A program made the translations under genes and the position numbers. Positions 12,157 to 23,608 of a stretch of DNA of 64,000 nt are shown here, in pieces. This DNA is from Ignelater luminosus (lineage: Eukaryota > Arthropoda > Insecta > Coleoptera > Elateridae). The stretch lies in NCBI GenBank assembly GCA_011009095.1, contig VTPC01001068.1, positions 65,105 to 129,104 of the forward strand, written 5' to 3'. Position 1 is the first letter of the stretch. Each line of letters begins with the position of its first letter. A model generated the notes under the pieces. That model worked only from the letters and a program-made list of their open reading frames with translations, was not told the DNA's origin and did not search any database.

Positions 12157-12731
12157 GATTTACTTCATTGTACACACACAAGACTTAATATCTAATTTTA
12201 AAGGATTTAACTGCATCTATGAACCTGCAGATTTCATATGTGAACCGTACAATATTATACGAGTTTTATCATAAATTCATAACCATAAATCATAACAATA
12301 AAATGTTTGCTCGTTGGGCTCGTTGGCATTTGTATTTGTGGTTGACGTTGAAATTTTCTACTTAAAGAACCGTCAAAAGTTTGTAATTAATTTAATTTAG
12401 TAAGAGTATGTACTTATTGAAAAATTACTTTTAATAAAATTAAAACCGTTATGTCTTCTATGAGCCTGTAAATATGCAATAAAAATAACTAGAAATTTGA
12501 AAAGAATTATATTTAGATAATGAATATTAGTGATACGTTAGACACAATCAACTTCAGCCAACGAGCCTCTTTCTTTTAAACTATTGTGGCAGGTGGCACT
12601 TTAGACAAGTCTATCTATAACCTTAAAAAGCACGCAATCAGTCACATAACCACACTTTTGTAAATAATAAAATTAGAGCACGCGTGTTTAATTGTATTGT
12701 AAACTGTGTACATAAAGTATTTATTGAGAAA
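12157..12731. promoter_or_regulatory. Divergent promoter region, SWEET / NOP14
   Basis: The two start codons are 575 bp apart and point in opposite directions. GCTCGTTGGGCTCGTTGGC at about 12311 is a short direct duplication, and AACGAGCC at about 12557 repeats its core inverted. No clear TATA box was assigned. Promoter function is inferred from the arrangement. Confidence 0.45.
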
Positions 12732-15560
12732 ATGGCAAAAATTAAAAATAAAAAGAAAAATCTGGCAGAACATATAAACAGTAAGAAGAAATCTGCAAAT
12801 GTTAAAACTTTAAATCCCTTTGAAGTTCATATAAATAAGGAAAAGATGCGAGTTCTTGGAAAAAAGCTTAAAAACGACAGAGGATTACCAGGGGTTTCCA
12901 GAGCCAAAGCTATAAAGAAACGAAAAAATACACTTCTGCAAGAATTTAAATTACAGAATAAATCAAATAAATTTTTAGATAAACGTATAGGTGAACGTAA
13001 TGCAGGATTAACAGAAGAGGATCGCGCAATGGCTAGATTTACAGCAGTTAGAGCAAAAGCTCACAAAAGGAAATCAATATTTAATCTTGCTGATGATGAG
13101 GTTTTAACTCATCGTGGCCAAACTTTGAATGAAATAGAGAAATTCGATGATCCTAGATCAGATGATGAAGATAGTTTAGATGGGGAAGTTAATTCAGGAA
13201 AGTTAGATTCTAATTTTGTTGAGGATGCACATTTTGGTGGGGGAGTTTTATCTAAAACTGGAATTGAAGGAGCTAAATCGCATAAAGATTTAATAAATCA
13301 GTTGATAGCTGAATCGAAAAGACGCAAGGCAGAAAAACAGAAGACCAAAGAGAAAACTTTGGAATTAACAGAAAAGTTAGATAGTGATTGGAAAGATCTG
13401 ATTCCGATTGTAAATAAAAGTGTTAGACAACCTAATGAAAGTTCAAAGATTGAAGTTGATGATTATGATAAGGTGATGCGTGAATTAAAGTTTGAAGCAA
13501 GAGGACATCCTTCAGATCGTTTAAAAACAGAAGATGAAATTGCTAAAGAAGAAAAAGAAAAGTTAGAGAACTTAGAAAAAGAAAGATTGGACAGAATGAG
13601 GGGTTTTGTTGAAGACAAGAAATCTACCAGTGTTAAACATAGAAGTGCAGATGATTTAGATGATGATTTTGCATATGATTCAGATACAGATGTTATGTTG
13701 TCATATAATGATCAAGGTGAATCCAACATTGTGTTAACTGGTGATAAAATAAACGATGAAAATGAAGATGACCATCAAAATGAAAGTGCTGATGAGGAAG
13801 AAAGTGATGAAGAAATTGAAACTGCATCAGAAGATGATCTTTCAGATTTAAAAGAAGAAAGTAGTGACAGTGAAGTTGAAGATGAAAAACCCAATAAGCA
13901 AGATAAAGAAGAAAAAGAAGTATCCCAACTAGAGAGTAGTAAAACACAGAAAACTGATTTGCACAAGAGGTGTTTAGAAAGAATTGATGATAAAGTGAAA
14001 GATTCTAAAAAACAAAAAACTGAAGATTCATCACATAATGGTACTACTGAAGATATTAAAGCTGATTTATTAAAAAGAAAAGAAATGATGGAAAAAGCAA
14101 GAAAAGAATTGCCATATACTTTTAGTCTGCCACAAACATATGAAGAAGTACAAAATGTGTTTAAAGATCAATCTCCTGAACATCAGAGTGTAATTATCGA
14201 AAGGATGATAAAATGTAATCATCCCAGCTTGGGGGAAAATAACAAAGAAAAACTGGGAATGCTATTTGTTTATCTATTACAATATATAAATGATATTGCA
14301 TCTGACAACGACATAAAAAATTGTTTTAAAATATTAAGTTGCATAATCCCACAATTATTTGATTTATCTCAACTTAATCAAGAGAATGCTCACAAATCTA
14401 TAGTTGAAGTTATTAAAGAAAAGCACTTAGAATATCGTAGAAATAAAAAGGTGTATCCTACACTTGAAGTTGTATTGTTTTTAAAAATTGTTAGCTGTTT
14501 ATTTACAACATCTGATTTTCGACATCAGATTGTTACACCCTGTATTGTATTTATCGATCAGATGTTATATAAATGTAAACCAAAAACAGAGAAAGATATA
14601 GCATATGGACTATTTCTAGTAACATTAATTTTGGAGGTATACTAACTATCATTATTAAATAATTTTATCATAATTGAATATTTTTTTACAGTACACATCT
14701 TTATCGAAACGTTACCTTCCTGCAGCAGTGAGTTTTCTTGCAGGAATCTTACATATGACAATACCAAAATCAGGAGTTAGATTAATAAAAGTATTGCCAC
14801 CCTTTCGTTCAACATCGAGTGCTTTAGTGCTTTATAAAAACTGCTCCTCAGTATGCATGTCTTTAAAATTAGAAATATCTGATTTAACAGAAATAGAAAT
14901 TAGTGAAGATTTCAAGATTAGGGCCTTATATACAACTTTAAAATTGTTACAAGAATTTAAGTTGATCTTTAGTGATTATTCATCACGATGTGAAATATTT
15001 GAAAATGTAACACATTATTTAGAACAGATACCTGTCTCTAATTACCCAATAGAAGTACAGAATGAAATGAAGAAGCTATCAGACAGCTTGGAAAAAACTA
15101 AACAGGAAAGAAAATTAGATTATATAGTTATGGAAGCAAAGAAACCTAAGGCATTGAGGTTATACGAACCTAATATTCAGAAAGTGTACGTTACTTTTTA
15201 TCTTGTAATTGTTTAAATATGCTTTATGTTTTTTACTTTTAGGTTTGATACAAAAAAACATAAAGTTACATCTAGAGAAAAGGCTGAGCGGGATAAGCTA
15301 TTACATAAACTTAAAAGGGAACGCAAAGGTGCATTACGTGAAATTAGGAGAGACAAAGAATTTTTGGGAAGAATCAGAATTAAACAAAAAATACAGAGGT
15401 AAAAAGAAATTATTTTGTGTTGTAACTAGTTGATTAATGTATTTATTAAATTTTCAGTGATATGGAAAGAAAAGAAAAAGTCAAGCAGATCTTTTCTGAG
15501 GCTTCTATACAACAGAGTGAACTTAATTCATTGGACAGAAAAAAGAAAAGGAAAAAGTAG
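12732..15560 (+). CDS. NOP14: Nucleolar protein 14 (NOP14), 40S ribosome biogenesis factor
   Basis: A component of the small-subunit processome, needed for 18S rRNA maturation and 40S assembly in the nucleolus. Exons are 12732-14636, 14692-15185, 15243-15398 and 15458-15560, joining in frame to about 885 residues; human NOP14 is 857. The start is taken as ATG 12732 (GAGAAAATGGCA, A at -3); the frame is open further upstream but without an ATG. Family motifs are NPFEVHINKEKMRVLGKK near the N-terminus, then GLTEEDRAMARF and FNLADDEVLTHRGQTL. A long acidic, Glu/Asp/Ser-rich middle follows (about residues 310-430), then a helical C-terminal half. The end is highly basic (RKGALREIRRDKEFLGRI, final KKKRKK), fitting nucleolar targeting. 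Confidence 0.95.
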
Positions 15561-16279
15561 AAATTACTATAGATATTGTATTGTAGAAGTTATTTTATTA
15601 TTACAAAATAATTTTAAAATGCTTTTGAATTTTTTTTGTAGTATACTATGTTTTGTGTTTTCCATGCAGATATTTTAACTGATAAATAATCTTCAAAGTT
15701 CCTGAAACACACTTATTAAAGAATCAAAGTGCTCAACTCTTTCAAAACCCAGATTTTTTGATATTGTGCTAATATTACGTAGGTTTTGATAAGATTAATA
15801 AAACTAGTAGGCTTAGTATAGTTATTTGTATCAAAGGTATTTTCTAGACTAGTGACTATTACATCAGTAGTTTAGAAAATGCACTTTTGCAAGTAGAGGT
15901 GCAAACTGAGCCAATTAGCTGAGATCTACAAATATGAGTAGAATTCTTTTTACTTGAGAAATTTTTACTTATTTGTTTTATTATGCAGAATTGCATTGAT
16001 TTCACTGCACCATATCACACACATAAGTACAAGAGGTATCTAATATGTACCTTTTAAATCTCAATTTCAGAAAATGTAACTCAATTTTGGAAAATTTTAA
16101 TTTCAGAAAGATTAAATTCTAATTCTGTTCTGTCTCCTGAAATTTAAATTATATTTTTTAAATTCAGTCTAGATTTCCTAAAAATGAAGTTACTTTTTCT
16201 GAAATTGAGAAGGATTATGCAATTTTGTTTTCTATAAAACAAATGTTGCAAACTGTCAATAAAAGTGAATTACAAAATA
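15561..16279. other. Intergenic, NOP14 to SFI1-like gene
   Basis: A 719-bp spacer between two genes on the same strand. It holds the NOP14 3' untranslated region and presumably the promoter of the next gene. Several TTTCAGAAA-like repeats occur at 16060-16210; no conserved element was identified. Confidence 0.4.
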
Positions 16280-18199
16280 ATGACAACACCACGAAAAAAA
16301 GCTGTGATATTACCTAAATATCTACAAAAACGTAAGATAGATTTATTAAGAAAGAAGATTCTTTTAAGAAAATATGCTTATTTATATTATCAGAAGACAA
16401 TTTCAAGAATACTTGTTTCTACAACATTTAAATATTATCAAAGGCACATTTTGAAAAAGGCCTTTAAAAAGTTGAAGACAAACTGGTATGAACAAAGAGT
16501 AGAATGGCGTCTTACTATAAGAGCAAACATACACTATAAATTTGCTTTAAAACGTAAAATGCTCCGTCACTGGCAATATCATTTGGTGATGAAAAAACAG
16601 AAAATTCTTAAAATAGCTATAGCAAGTTTACATTATCAAAATAGAATAAAACTTAGATATTTTGTTAAGTTGAAATACTTGAAGGAATTTGATTTATTGC
16701 ATCAAAATCTAACAAAGCAGTTAAATATGTATGCCATTTATTTATTTTTACATATTAATTTAGTAACATTAGCTACTAATCTCTTTAATTCAAAGATGGA
16801 GTATTTACTATTAATATGTTATAATCAGAAATATAGAAGAAGAAAATTGGGAGATTGTTTTAAAAAATTGCAATTTTATAAACAAGCTGAAATTGTTAAA
16901 AGGAATCATGAACGTTTAATAAAATTGTTTAGAAAATCAAAATATAATCCAGAAAATTTACGTGTTTATTTTGAAAATTGGCACAATTTTACTCAAATAT
17001 CAATCATAAACCATTTAAGGCATAAGATAGCACACAAGTTTCTAGAAAATAAACTAAGATCTTCATATTTTTGTCGTTTATATGTTTATAAAGAATTGAG
17101 AAAAGTTAAAAAGAAAAATAGAATAGTTGCCGAAGAATTTTATCATACATCCTTGAAATTACAGTCCTTCAGATGTTGGATCAAATTTGTTATTTATAAA
17201 AATGCAAAAAATGATAAAATCAATGAAGTCAATGAGTTCTATAAAAGAAACTTAAAAAAGAAGAGTTTTGTAAAACTGTTAAAATATAAACATAAAAAGG
17301 AAGAATGTAGAAGAATCATAACTGATTTTAGAGAGAGAATTAATCAAAAAGTTAAACATCAATGTTTTGATAAATTAAACAAATATGTTTATCATAAACA
17401 AACTAAAAAACAGAAATATCAGTCAGCATGTACGTTTCATGATAATTCTTTAATAAAAAAATTTTTTGGCTTACTAAAGATGTATGTTCAGGATCAAAAA
17501 TTGAGAAAATTGAGATTGGAAATCTTAATAAATGAAAAGATTAAGCAAAGAGATTTACAAAATATAAGAAAATTGCTTAACAATTTAGTAAAATACAAAG
17601 ATTATAAAAAAGAACAAAGTATAAAAATTAAATGTGCCAATGAGAAATACAGAATTAATACACTTCAGAAGACTTTTTTTACATGGAAAATATTTGCGAA
17701 TAAAAATAAGATGATTAGATACAAATATAAAATAATAAACAATCGTTACTGTAATACCATAACTAAAAGTGCGTTTTCTCAATGGAGAAATTATGTAGCA
17801 GAAGAAAGAATGTACCAAAAAATATTATTAGAAGCAAAAGATCTGTACAACAAAAATTTGTTACATGAGGGAATCAGAATAATCATTTTACAAGCTTCTA
17901 AAGAACAAAAAAAGCGTCAAGACATTGTTGTTCAAATCATAGAAAAGAAGTTTCTAATTGCTTTAAAGTATTTTAAAATATGGAAATATAAAACAAAATT
18001 TTTCACTGACATTAAAAAAGATCAAGTGTTCCTTTTAAAAAATGAAATAAATCATAAAGAAACTCTACACAAGCACAGGTTAATTCAACCTTCTACTGAT
18101 ACTTTAATGGACTTTGAATGGAATCCCCTTTGTTTTGAAGCACCTCGGATACCTGAATATCTTAAAATAAATGATAATGGAGAATCTCGTGATAATTAG
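16280..18199 (+). CDS. SFI1-like centrin-binding repeat protein
   Basis: A single open exon of 639 residues from ATG 16280; the frame opens earlier, but without ATG. The protein is very rich in Lys, Tyr, Phe and Leu and is built of repeated aromatic-containing helices at irregular spacing. Examples are LRHWQYHLVMKK, VYFENWHNF, SFRCWIKFVIYK, TFFTWKIFANKNK, AFSQWRNYVAEER and YFKIWKYKTKF. This W-centred pattern is that of SFI1, where each repeat forms one long helix that binds centrin at centrosomes and basal bodies. I infer a centrosomal role from the repeats only. There is no catalytic motif. The last 40 residues (DFEWNPLCFEAPRIPEY) leave the repeat pattern. Being intronless is unusual among its neighbours. 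Confidence 0.68.
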   Translation: MTTPRKKAVILPKYLQKRKIDLLRKKILLRKYAYLYYQKTISRILVSTTFKYYQRHILKKAFKKLKTNWYEQRVEWRLTIRANIHYKFALKRKMLRHWQYHLVMKKQKILKIAIASLHYQNRIKLRYFVKLKYLKEFDLLHQNLTKQLNMYAIYLFLHINLVTLATNLFNSKMEYLLLICYNQKYRRRKLGDCFKKLQFYKQAEIVKRNHERLIKLFRKSKYNPENLRVYFENWHNFTQISIINHLRHKIAHKFLENKLRSSYFCRLYVYKELRKVKKKNRIVAEEFYHTSLKLQSFRCWIKFVIYKNAKNDKINEVNEFYKRNLKKKSFVKLLKYKHKKEECRRIITDFRERINQKVKHQCFDKLNKYVYHKQTKKQKYQSACTFHDNSLIKKFFGLLKMYVQDQKLRKLRLEILINEKIKQRDLQNIRKLLNNLVKYKDYKKEQSIKIKCANEKYRINTLQKTFFTWKIFANKNKMIRYKYKIINNRYCNTITKSAFSQWRNYVAEERMYQKILLEAKDLYNKNLLHEGIRIIILQASKEQKKRQDIVVQIIEKKFLIALKYFKIWKYKTKFFTDIKKDQVFLLKNEINHKETLHKHRLIQPSTDTLMDFEWNPLCFEAPRIPEYLKINDNGESRDN

Positions 18200-19044
18200 G
18201 AAAGTCTAATGTAAATATTAAATAGTAATTATTAATTAAAAATAAATTGATTTCTTGTTTTGCAATTTCTTTTTAAGATTTTTAATTAAACAATAATAAA
18301 CTCCGTTAATGTACCTAATCAATTAAATTAAAACTAATTATGTATGTGATCACCTGTAGTGTCTATACAAGTTGATATGCCGACAAATAAATAAATACGG
18401 GATGTCCCTGAAAACAACAATAAACACAAACAGTGAATTCCCGAAACAAAATTGAAGCATTTAACCCAACTATCCTCAAATAATATTTTCTTTTGCGTCA
18501 AATTATCTAACAGAACCTTTTCCTTAGCATTTTTTCATACCATAATGTGCTCCAGAGAAATGTAGGTTTAAATAAAATCAAATATTTTTATTTTTAGGAA
18601 ATATATATATTAATAAACTGAGAATTTTTTCAAAGAAATAAAATACCAATGAATTAACTTCTAAAATAAGCAGCGTTTTTCTACTTTAACCTACTTTTTC
18701 TTTTCATTATCTTTACCCTCTTTTACCACTAGTTGTCGAAGGGGAGGACACACCGAGCTGTAGAGAGCCTCCTATTCGGCTTCTGACCACAGCTAGTGTT
18801 GCTTAACTCGCATTATTGCTAGGCCACAACTTCTGCCTCTCTACTGTACTACCTCCTAAAATAACTATACTTACCAAACAAATCATGTGTTATTAAAAAA
18901 CAAAACATTAAGCAAATGAAAAAAGGGCGTTCCAGTGCTTTGTGGACAAAGCATCATGTTACTTGAAGAAAAAGAAATATCAAAAAATGCTACTAAGGAA
19001 AATTGTACAGTGATTTCTTTCATGCTTACTTTCAATCATAAAGG
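18200..19044. other. Intergenic with possible retrotransposon-tail fragment
   Basis: An AATAAA-like signal (AAATAAATTG) near 18240 probably serves the upstream gene. At about 18398 ACGGGATGTCCC resembles a transposon terminus. A GC-richer block at 18725-18860 stands out from its surroundings and looks like imported repeat sequence, but I could not assign it. Confidence 0.35.
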
Positions 19045-20150
19045 GTGACTCATAAGTACACTGACAATGCTCTTCAGTTGATTCCTTTTGTTAAATAAAC
19101 AAAAAAAAGTCTATGTGAACCATGGTCTACTAATGCATGGATTCTTAGATATCAGCGGTTCAAGAGAAGACAAAGGATCATCAATTTCTTTTATAAAATC
19201 TAAACTAATCAATATTTTCCTCTGGTTATTGGAGGATATATTTGTTCAATCAATGATGTAAATTCCATATTTCAAGAATGCTTGTAAGTGGTTAAACTAG
19301 AGGGTGCTACTGCTTTCTCTTGTCATAACTCTTTTGTATTTTCAATTTTAATAACTGATAGGAAATTTAATATTCTCCATACTTATGGTAAAGATAAGGT
19401 ACCCTTGTTTCACATTGAAAATGCACCAATTTCGACAACTTTTTTGTGATCATGTAATTTACGTCTCACAAATTAATAATGTTCGTAACTATACTGAGAA
19501 TGTTCGTGAGTAAATTCCTCTTGTTAAAATAAACAAAAAAGTTCATATAGATCATGGTCCAATAATGCTTGGTTTCCTAAATATTGGCAGCTAAATTATT
19601 AAACATGTAGACATCAGTCAAACTGATAGATTTCTAGTCAATCTAGTTTCTCGAATACACTGCCTTCTTGTGACTTGGAAATGAAAATTATATTTTCAAT
19701 GAGATGAGTAATATGATGTTGGTGACATTATAGTTTGTGAAACGCAAAATACAACGTTGCAGAAAAATTATCATAATTTGGAAACAGTAAAACAAGAATA
19801 CCTTATTTCTACCATATATATGAAGGATCTTAGATTTCCTATTAAATTTATCAGAATTGAAAAAACAAAAGTTATGACAAGAAAAAAAGTAGCGCCATCT
19901 AGTTTAATCACTTGCAAGCATTCTTGAAACATGGAATTTATATCAAACAATGACTCTTGATTGAACAAAATATTCTCCAAGCGTCAGAAGAAAATGTTAA
20001 TTGGTTTAGATTTTATAAACGAAGTTAATGATTCTTTGTTCCCCCTTTAACCATCTAGGTAACCATGCATTATCAAACCATGGTTTATATGACCTTTTTT
20101 GTTTATTTTAATGAGAGGAATCAGCTGACATGCGTTGTCAGACATATTGC
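19045..20150. repeat. Inverted multi-copy duplication with coding-like frames
   Basis: The left copy at about 19062-19400 is matched in reverse complement at about 19771-20140. A shorter direct copy lies at about 19488-19570. Shared blocks include AATAAACAAAAAA, ACCATGG, AATGCATGG, TTTATAAAATCTAAAC, TTTCAAGAATGCTTG and TTGTCATAACT. The right copy on the minus strand keeps a frame of about 125 codons with only two stops. It contains NHGLIMHGYLDG, then FFLVITFVFSILINLIGNL, which looks like a membrane helix. The left copy encodes NHGLLMHGFLDISGS. The source gene is not recognised. It could be a foldback element carrying a captured gene piece. Confidence 0.6.
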
Positions 20151-20489
20151 TTTTTAAATATACAGGATGTCCCAACGATCTGTTCTTGGAGGATAGCGCC
20201 ATTATTCATAAGAAAAGTAAAGACTGTTACTAGCAAAGGTTGGGCAGGACAATTGATTGTCTATACTTTCTAAAATACATACAAGGCTAGGGTTTTTCTA
20301 TTATGTTTCGTTATTTATTTTTTTATTCAATGCTGATTACAATAGTATAGCTTCATGGGGGGCGTAAATCAAACAGTTTTGGCATTATTTAATTTTTTCT
20401 GGAAAAACATCGTCAGAGATACAACGAGCTACCCTGGTATAATTGATAAACATTTGGTTTTAACAAAATGACCGTTCAGACACAAAGAT

Positions 20490-20760
20490 TTCATCATCCA
20501 GCATGATAATGCTAAAACGCATGTGAGTTTTCAAAACTAAAGCCTTGCGCGCCAGTGTCCTAATGATGAATGGAACATCTCTTTTCACTGCCAGCCCCCC
20601 TGAGAGTTTCGATTTAAATGTTTTAGATTTGGGTTTCTTCAGTTCAATAGAATGTTTATAACACCAACATGCACCTAAAATCATTGATCACCTCGTCGAA
20701 CTAATAGAACAGGCTGTCACAGCTGTAACAAGAACTGCTACGGAATATTTATATAACTAG
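20490..20760 (+). pseudogene. Relic of a pogo/maT-like transposase C-terminus
   Basis: With at least one frameshift and stops, the plus strand encodes FIIQHDNAKTHV, then W-N-I-x-F-x-C-Q-P-P, then SFDLNVLDLGFFSSIECL, then IIDHLVELIEQAVTAV. This order matches the second catalytic Asp region and the PDLN-LDLGFF block of pogo/maT-type mariner-superfamily transposases. It is clearly dead. TACAGGATGTCCC at about 20160 could be the left terminus of the element; the right one was not found. Confidence 0.55.
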
Positions 20761-21257
20761 AGCGTAAAGTGAAGTTTTTTTGAATGAGTAGGAAGTTTAT
20801 GGCACGAGCGACAGCAGTTGCAATACAAACAGCGAGGACAGACTTTGTTTGGAAACCAAACCATGACAACAACCACTTGATGCGTTCATTCAAGGATTCA
20901 AGAGAACGAAGCATTCAGTCGCAACGACCAATAGTAAGATATTAGTTCTAGATTTTTATACCATGTGTATAAAAAGTTTTCTTATCAAAAGATTTATGGA
21001 AACAAAATAACGTGTCTGTGATTAATCCATTCAAATAGATTGTCATTTTTGTTTTTACTTGACAAGCTGTCAAATTGCAATACATATATTGGTTAATTGT
21101 TACAAATTAGCTTCAAATTGAGAACTAGAACAAAAATTATTTATTTTAGAAATTTATTTCCATCTAATGTAAGTTATATATTTCATTGTGAAAATTAGTT
21201 TGCACATAACCTCGAAAGATTCACAAACAATATTTACGCCTACTTTTGGCACTGTAA
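20761..21257. other. Intergenic, no gene recognised
   Basis: A short frame at 20799-20933 (MARATAVAIQTART...) ends at a donor-like GTAAGAT. It has no recognisable similarity and is not called. Confidence 0.35.
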
Positions 21258-21560
21258 TTACTATCAGTCATCTTTGAACACGACTTACACAGTTTAGAAG
21301 TTCAAAATTGGAGAACTGTAACGCAAAATCGAAAAAAGTGGTCAGACATTATGCAAAAGGCAAAAGAAAGATTGACCAACCAAGTAGGGGCAGGAGCGGC
21401 AAGAAGAAGGGGCAATAGAGAGAAGAAAAGAAAAGGAAAAATTCTTTCTGCTGCTTATGGTGCGATAGGGTTGGGGACGCTGGTGAGCCTTGTTCCCATA
21501 AAATCACGCCTCGGAAATTCCTTGGGGAGGCCACGGTCCTTAACTTTAGCTCCAGAGTAA
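21258..21560 (+). pseudogene. LINE reverse-transcriptase tail fragment, continued by unknown GC-rich frame
   Basis: An open frame of about 100 codons without an upstream start. Its first third, EHDLHSLEVQNWRTVTQN followed by RKKWSDIMQKAKERL, matches the C-terminal end common to many non-LTR retrotransposon polymerases (D-L-x-x-L-x-V-x-N-W-R-x-V-A-Q-x-R-x-x-W). The rest is Gly/Arg/Lys-rich and unrecognised, and ends at a donor-like GTAAGT. The GC content is well above that of the flanks. It is probably a dead insertion, not an exon. Confidence 0.5.
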
Positions 21561-22165
21561 GTAATTACTGTCAGTAATTATATTATACACATGTATGTAG
21601 TTCATTTTTTTTCTATAATACCTGTCAGTGTCAAAATTTCGTAATTTATGTTGGCTAGAAATAAATTTTTTTTTTTTTATAAAACAACAACAATAGAAAT
21701 AACCAAGTAACTGATGTTTTGCTAACTTTCAAGTATTTTGATGGGTATTATTGAAAAGAAACGTACTATAGGCTTTCTTAACCATAGATGATTCTGAGAA
21801 ATCGTGTTTTTACACACGTTAATAAAAGATTGTGACTTTTCAAATTGATACCCTGTATATACTCAATAATGCTTTTATAAAAAAGACACGCTGTAGATAC
21901 ATAAGATTTGTAACAAAAACATACAACAAAAAGAAAATTCTGTCAATAATGTTTTGCGAAGTTGGCTCTACTGGTTTTCGACAGTTCAGGTGTGATGATT
22001 AAAATTTTTGTATTAAAAAATACAGCAGCGTACACTTTATAAAAGCTGTCATGGTACCTTGAATTGTTGATACTTTACACGCTACGTCATTTATCAGATT
22101 ACGGCAGCTCACATAGTGTTACAATAATGCTCAGTTTATAAATACTAACATTTCAATAAACAAGC
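21561..22165. promoter_or_regulatory. Upstream region of MARCHF5
   Basis: AT-rich DNA that must contain the MARCHF5 promoter and 5' untranslated region. Upstream noncoding exons cannot be excluded. No core promoter motif was assigned with confidence. Confidence 0.35.
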
Positions 22166-23608
22166 ATGTCTTCTACTAGTGGCGGTAATAATGACCAAAA
22201 TTCAGCAGATAATATAGAATCAACAAGTAAATTAAATCCTGTTAGGAGTAGAGAGTCCCAAAGGTACTGTTGGGTGTGTTTTGCAACAGATGAAGATGAT
22301 GCGGAAGCTGCATGGGTACAACCATGCAATTGTCGAGGTACCACAAAATGGGTATGACTTGTCATTATTTTAAATTAATACATGAATGTTTATCAACCTT
22401 TGATTTAGGTGCATCAGGCTTGCTTACAAAGATGGGTGGATGAGAAACAGAAAGGAGGAAATATAGGAAAAGTTTCTTGTCCACAATGTCAAACGGAGTA
22501 CATTATTGTCTTCCCCAACATGGGTATTCTTGTACTTGTATTGGACACTGTTGATAGTTTTATATATAAGGGATGCCCATTCTTAGCTGCAGGAATAGTT
22601 GTAGGTGCTATTTACTGGTGTGCTGTTACATACGGTGCTATCACTGTTATGCAGGTAATTATGACTTCAAACAAAATATGTTGACCTTGTTATATTTTCA
22701 GGTTTTTTAAAAATAAAATGTCATCAATTAGTGTCTTTTAATTATGAGAAAAATTCTGTAGTAATATTATTTTAATGTTGTGCAATTCTGGTTTATATAG
22801 TAGAAGAATCTTTATGAAACTTTTGAGTTGTATTTAAGAGATAATATTGATATATGCATATTGTATACTAAGCTTTATCATTTATTTACTTCTATTATAT
22901 CAAGTTTTATCAAATCAGTTTCATATAATTTGATTATAAGCATTGTATTGGAAATCACAATCAAATGTTTATCAGTTTATGTTAATACAAGAATTACAAT
23001 CTCGTGTTAAAATAAAATTCAAATGTTTTCTAATGATTAGGTTGTTGGACAAAAGGAAGGATTAGCTGTAATGGAGCAAGCGGATCCTTTAGTTCTACTA
23101 ATTGGATTACCAGCTATTCCAATAGCTCTAGTTGTAGGAAAGATGGTACGCTGGGAGGACTCAGTTTTAAATTTTATGCGAAAATATCTTGTTAAAGTAC
23201 CACTTGTAAAATATATTTTACCATTTAGGTAATTCCCCTAAATCATTTATTGTAGTTCTTTTAAATTCTAATTTATGTATTTACAGGTTGGATATAAATC
23301 CAAACACAACACGTACAGATAATGATATACCACCACTCTCTGATCCTATCTCAGCCACAAGGGTGCTTTGTGGAGCTCTTCTTATGCCGACAATAGCAAA
23401 TATGTTTGGAAAGTTGTTTTTTGAATCAGTGAAATCAAACTTTCACAGGACGATATTAGGTGGTCTTACTTTTATTGCTATCAAAGGCTGTTTAAAGATA
23501 TACCACAAACAGCAACAATACATTAGACAGTGTCAGAGAAAAATATTAGATTACACAGAAGCAAATATTTCTGCTTATCTGCAAAATAATCGACGAGAAA
23601 ATTTATAA
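22166..23608 (+). CDS. MARCHF5: MARCHF5-type mitochondrial E3 ubiquitin ligase
   Basis: A membrane RING-CH E3 ligase of the outer mitochondrial membrane that controls fission/fusion proteins and quality control in animals. Exons are 22166-22351, 22409-22654, 23041-23228 and 23287-23608, joining in frame to about 313 residues. The C4HC3 RING-variant is complete: C35, C38, C54, C56, H64, C67, C86 and C89, seen in YCWVCF, QPCNCRG, WVHQACLQRWV and SCPQCQTEY. After it come about four hydrophobic segments, such as FLAAGIVVGAIYWCAVTYG and PLVLLIGLPAIPIALVVG. The C-terminal tail is polar. The N-terminal 30 residues are Ser/Asn-rich and non-conserved. The third intron side (22655-23040, 386 bp) is the longest and AT-rich. 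Confidence 0.94.

Noticed and set aside
12684-12731. Upstream extension of the NOP14 frame
   Set aside because: The frame is open upstream, but its first codon is GTG. ATG 12732 has a good context and begins the conserved NOP14 N-terminus.
13693-13966. Two minus-strand frames opposite NOP14
   Set aside because: They are mirror images of the Glu/Asp-rich NOP14 segment and are low-complexity (His/Ser/Leu); shadows.
17585-17818. Minus-strand frame inside the SFI1-like gene
   Set aside because: Antisense shadow of a Lys-rich coding exon, no domain.
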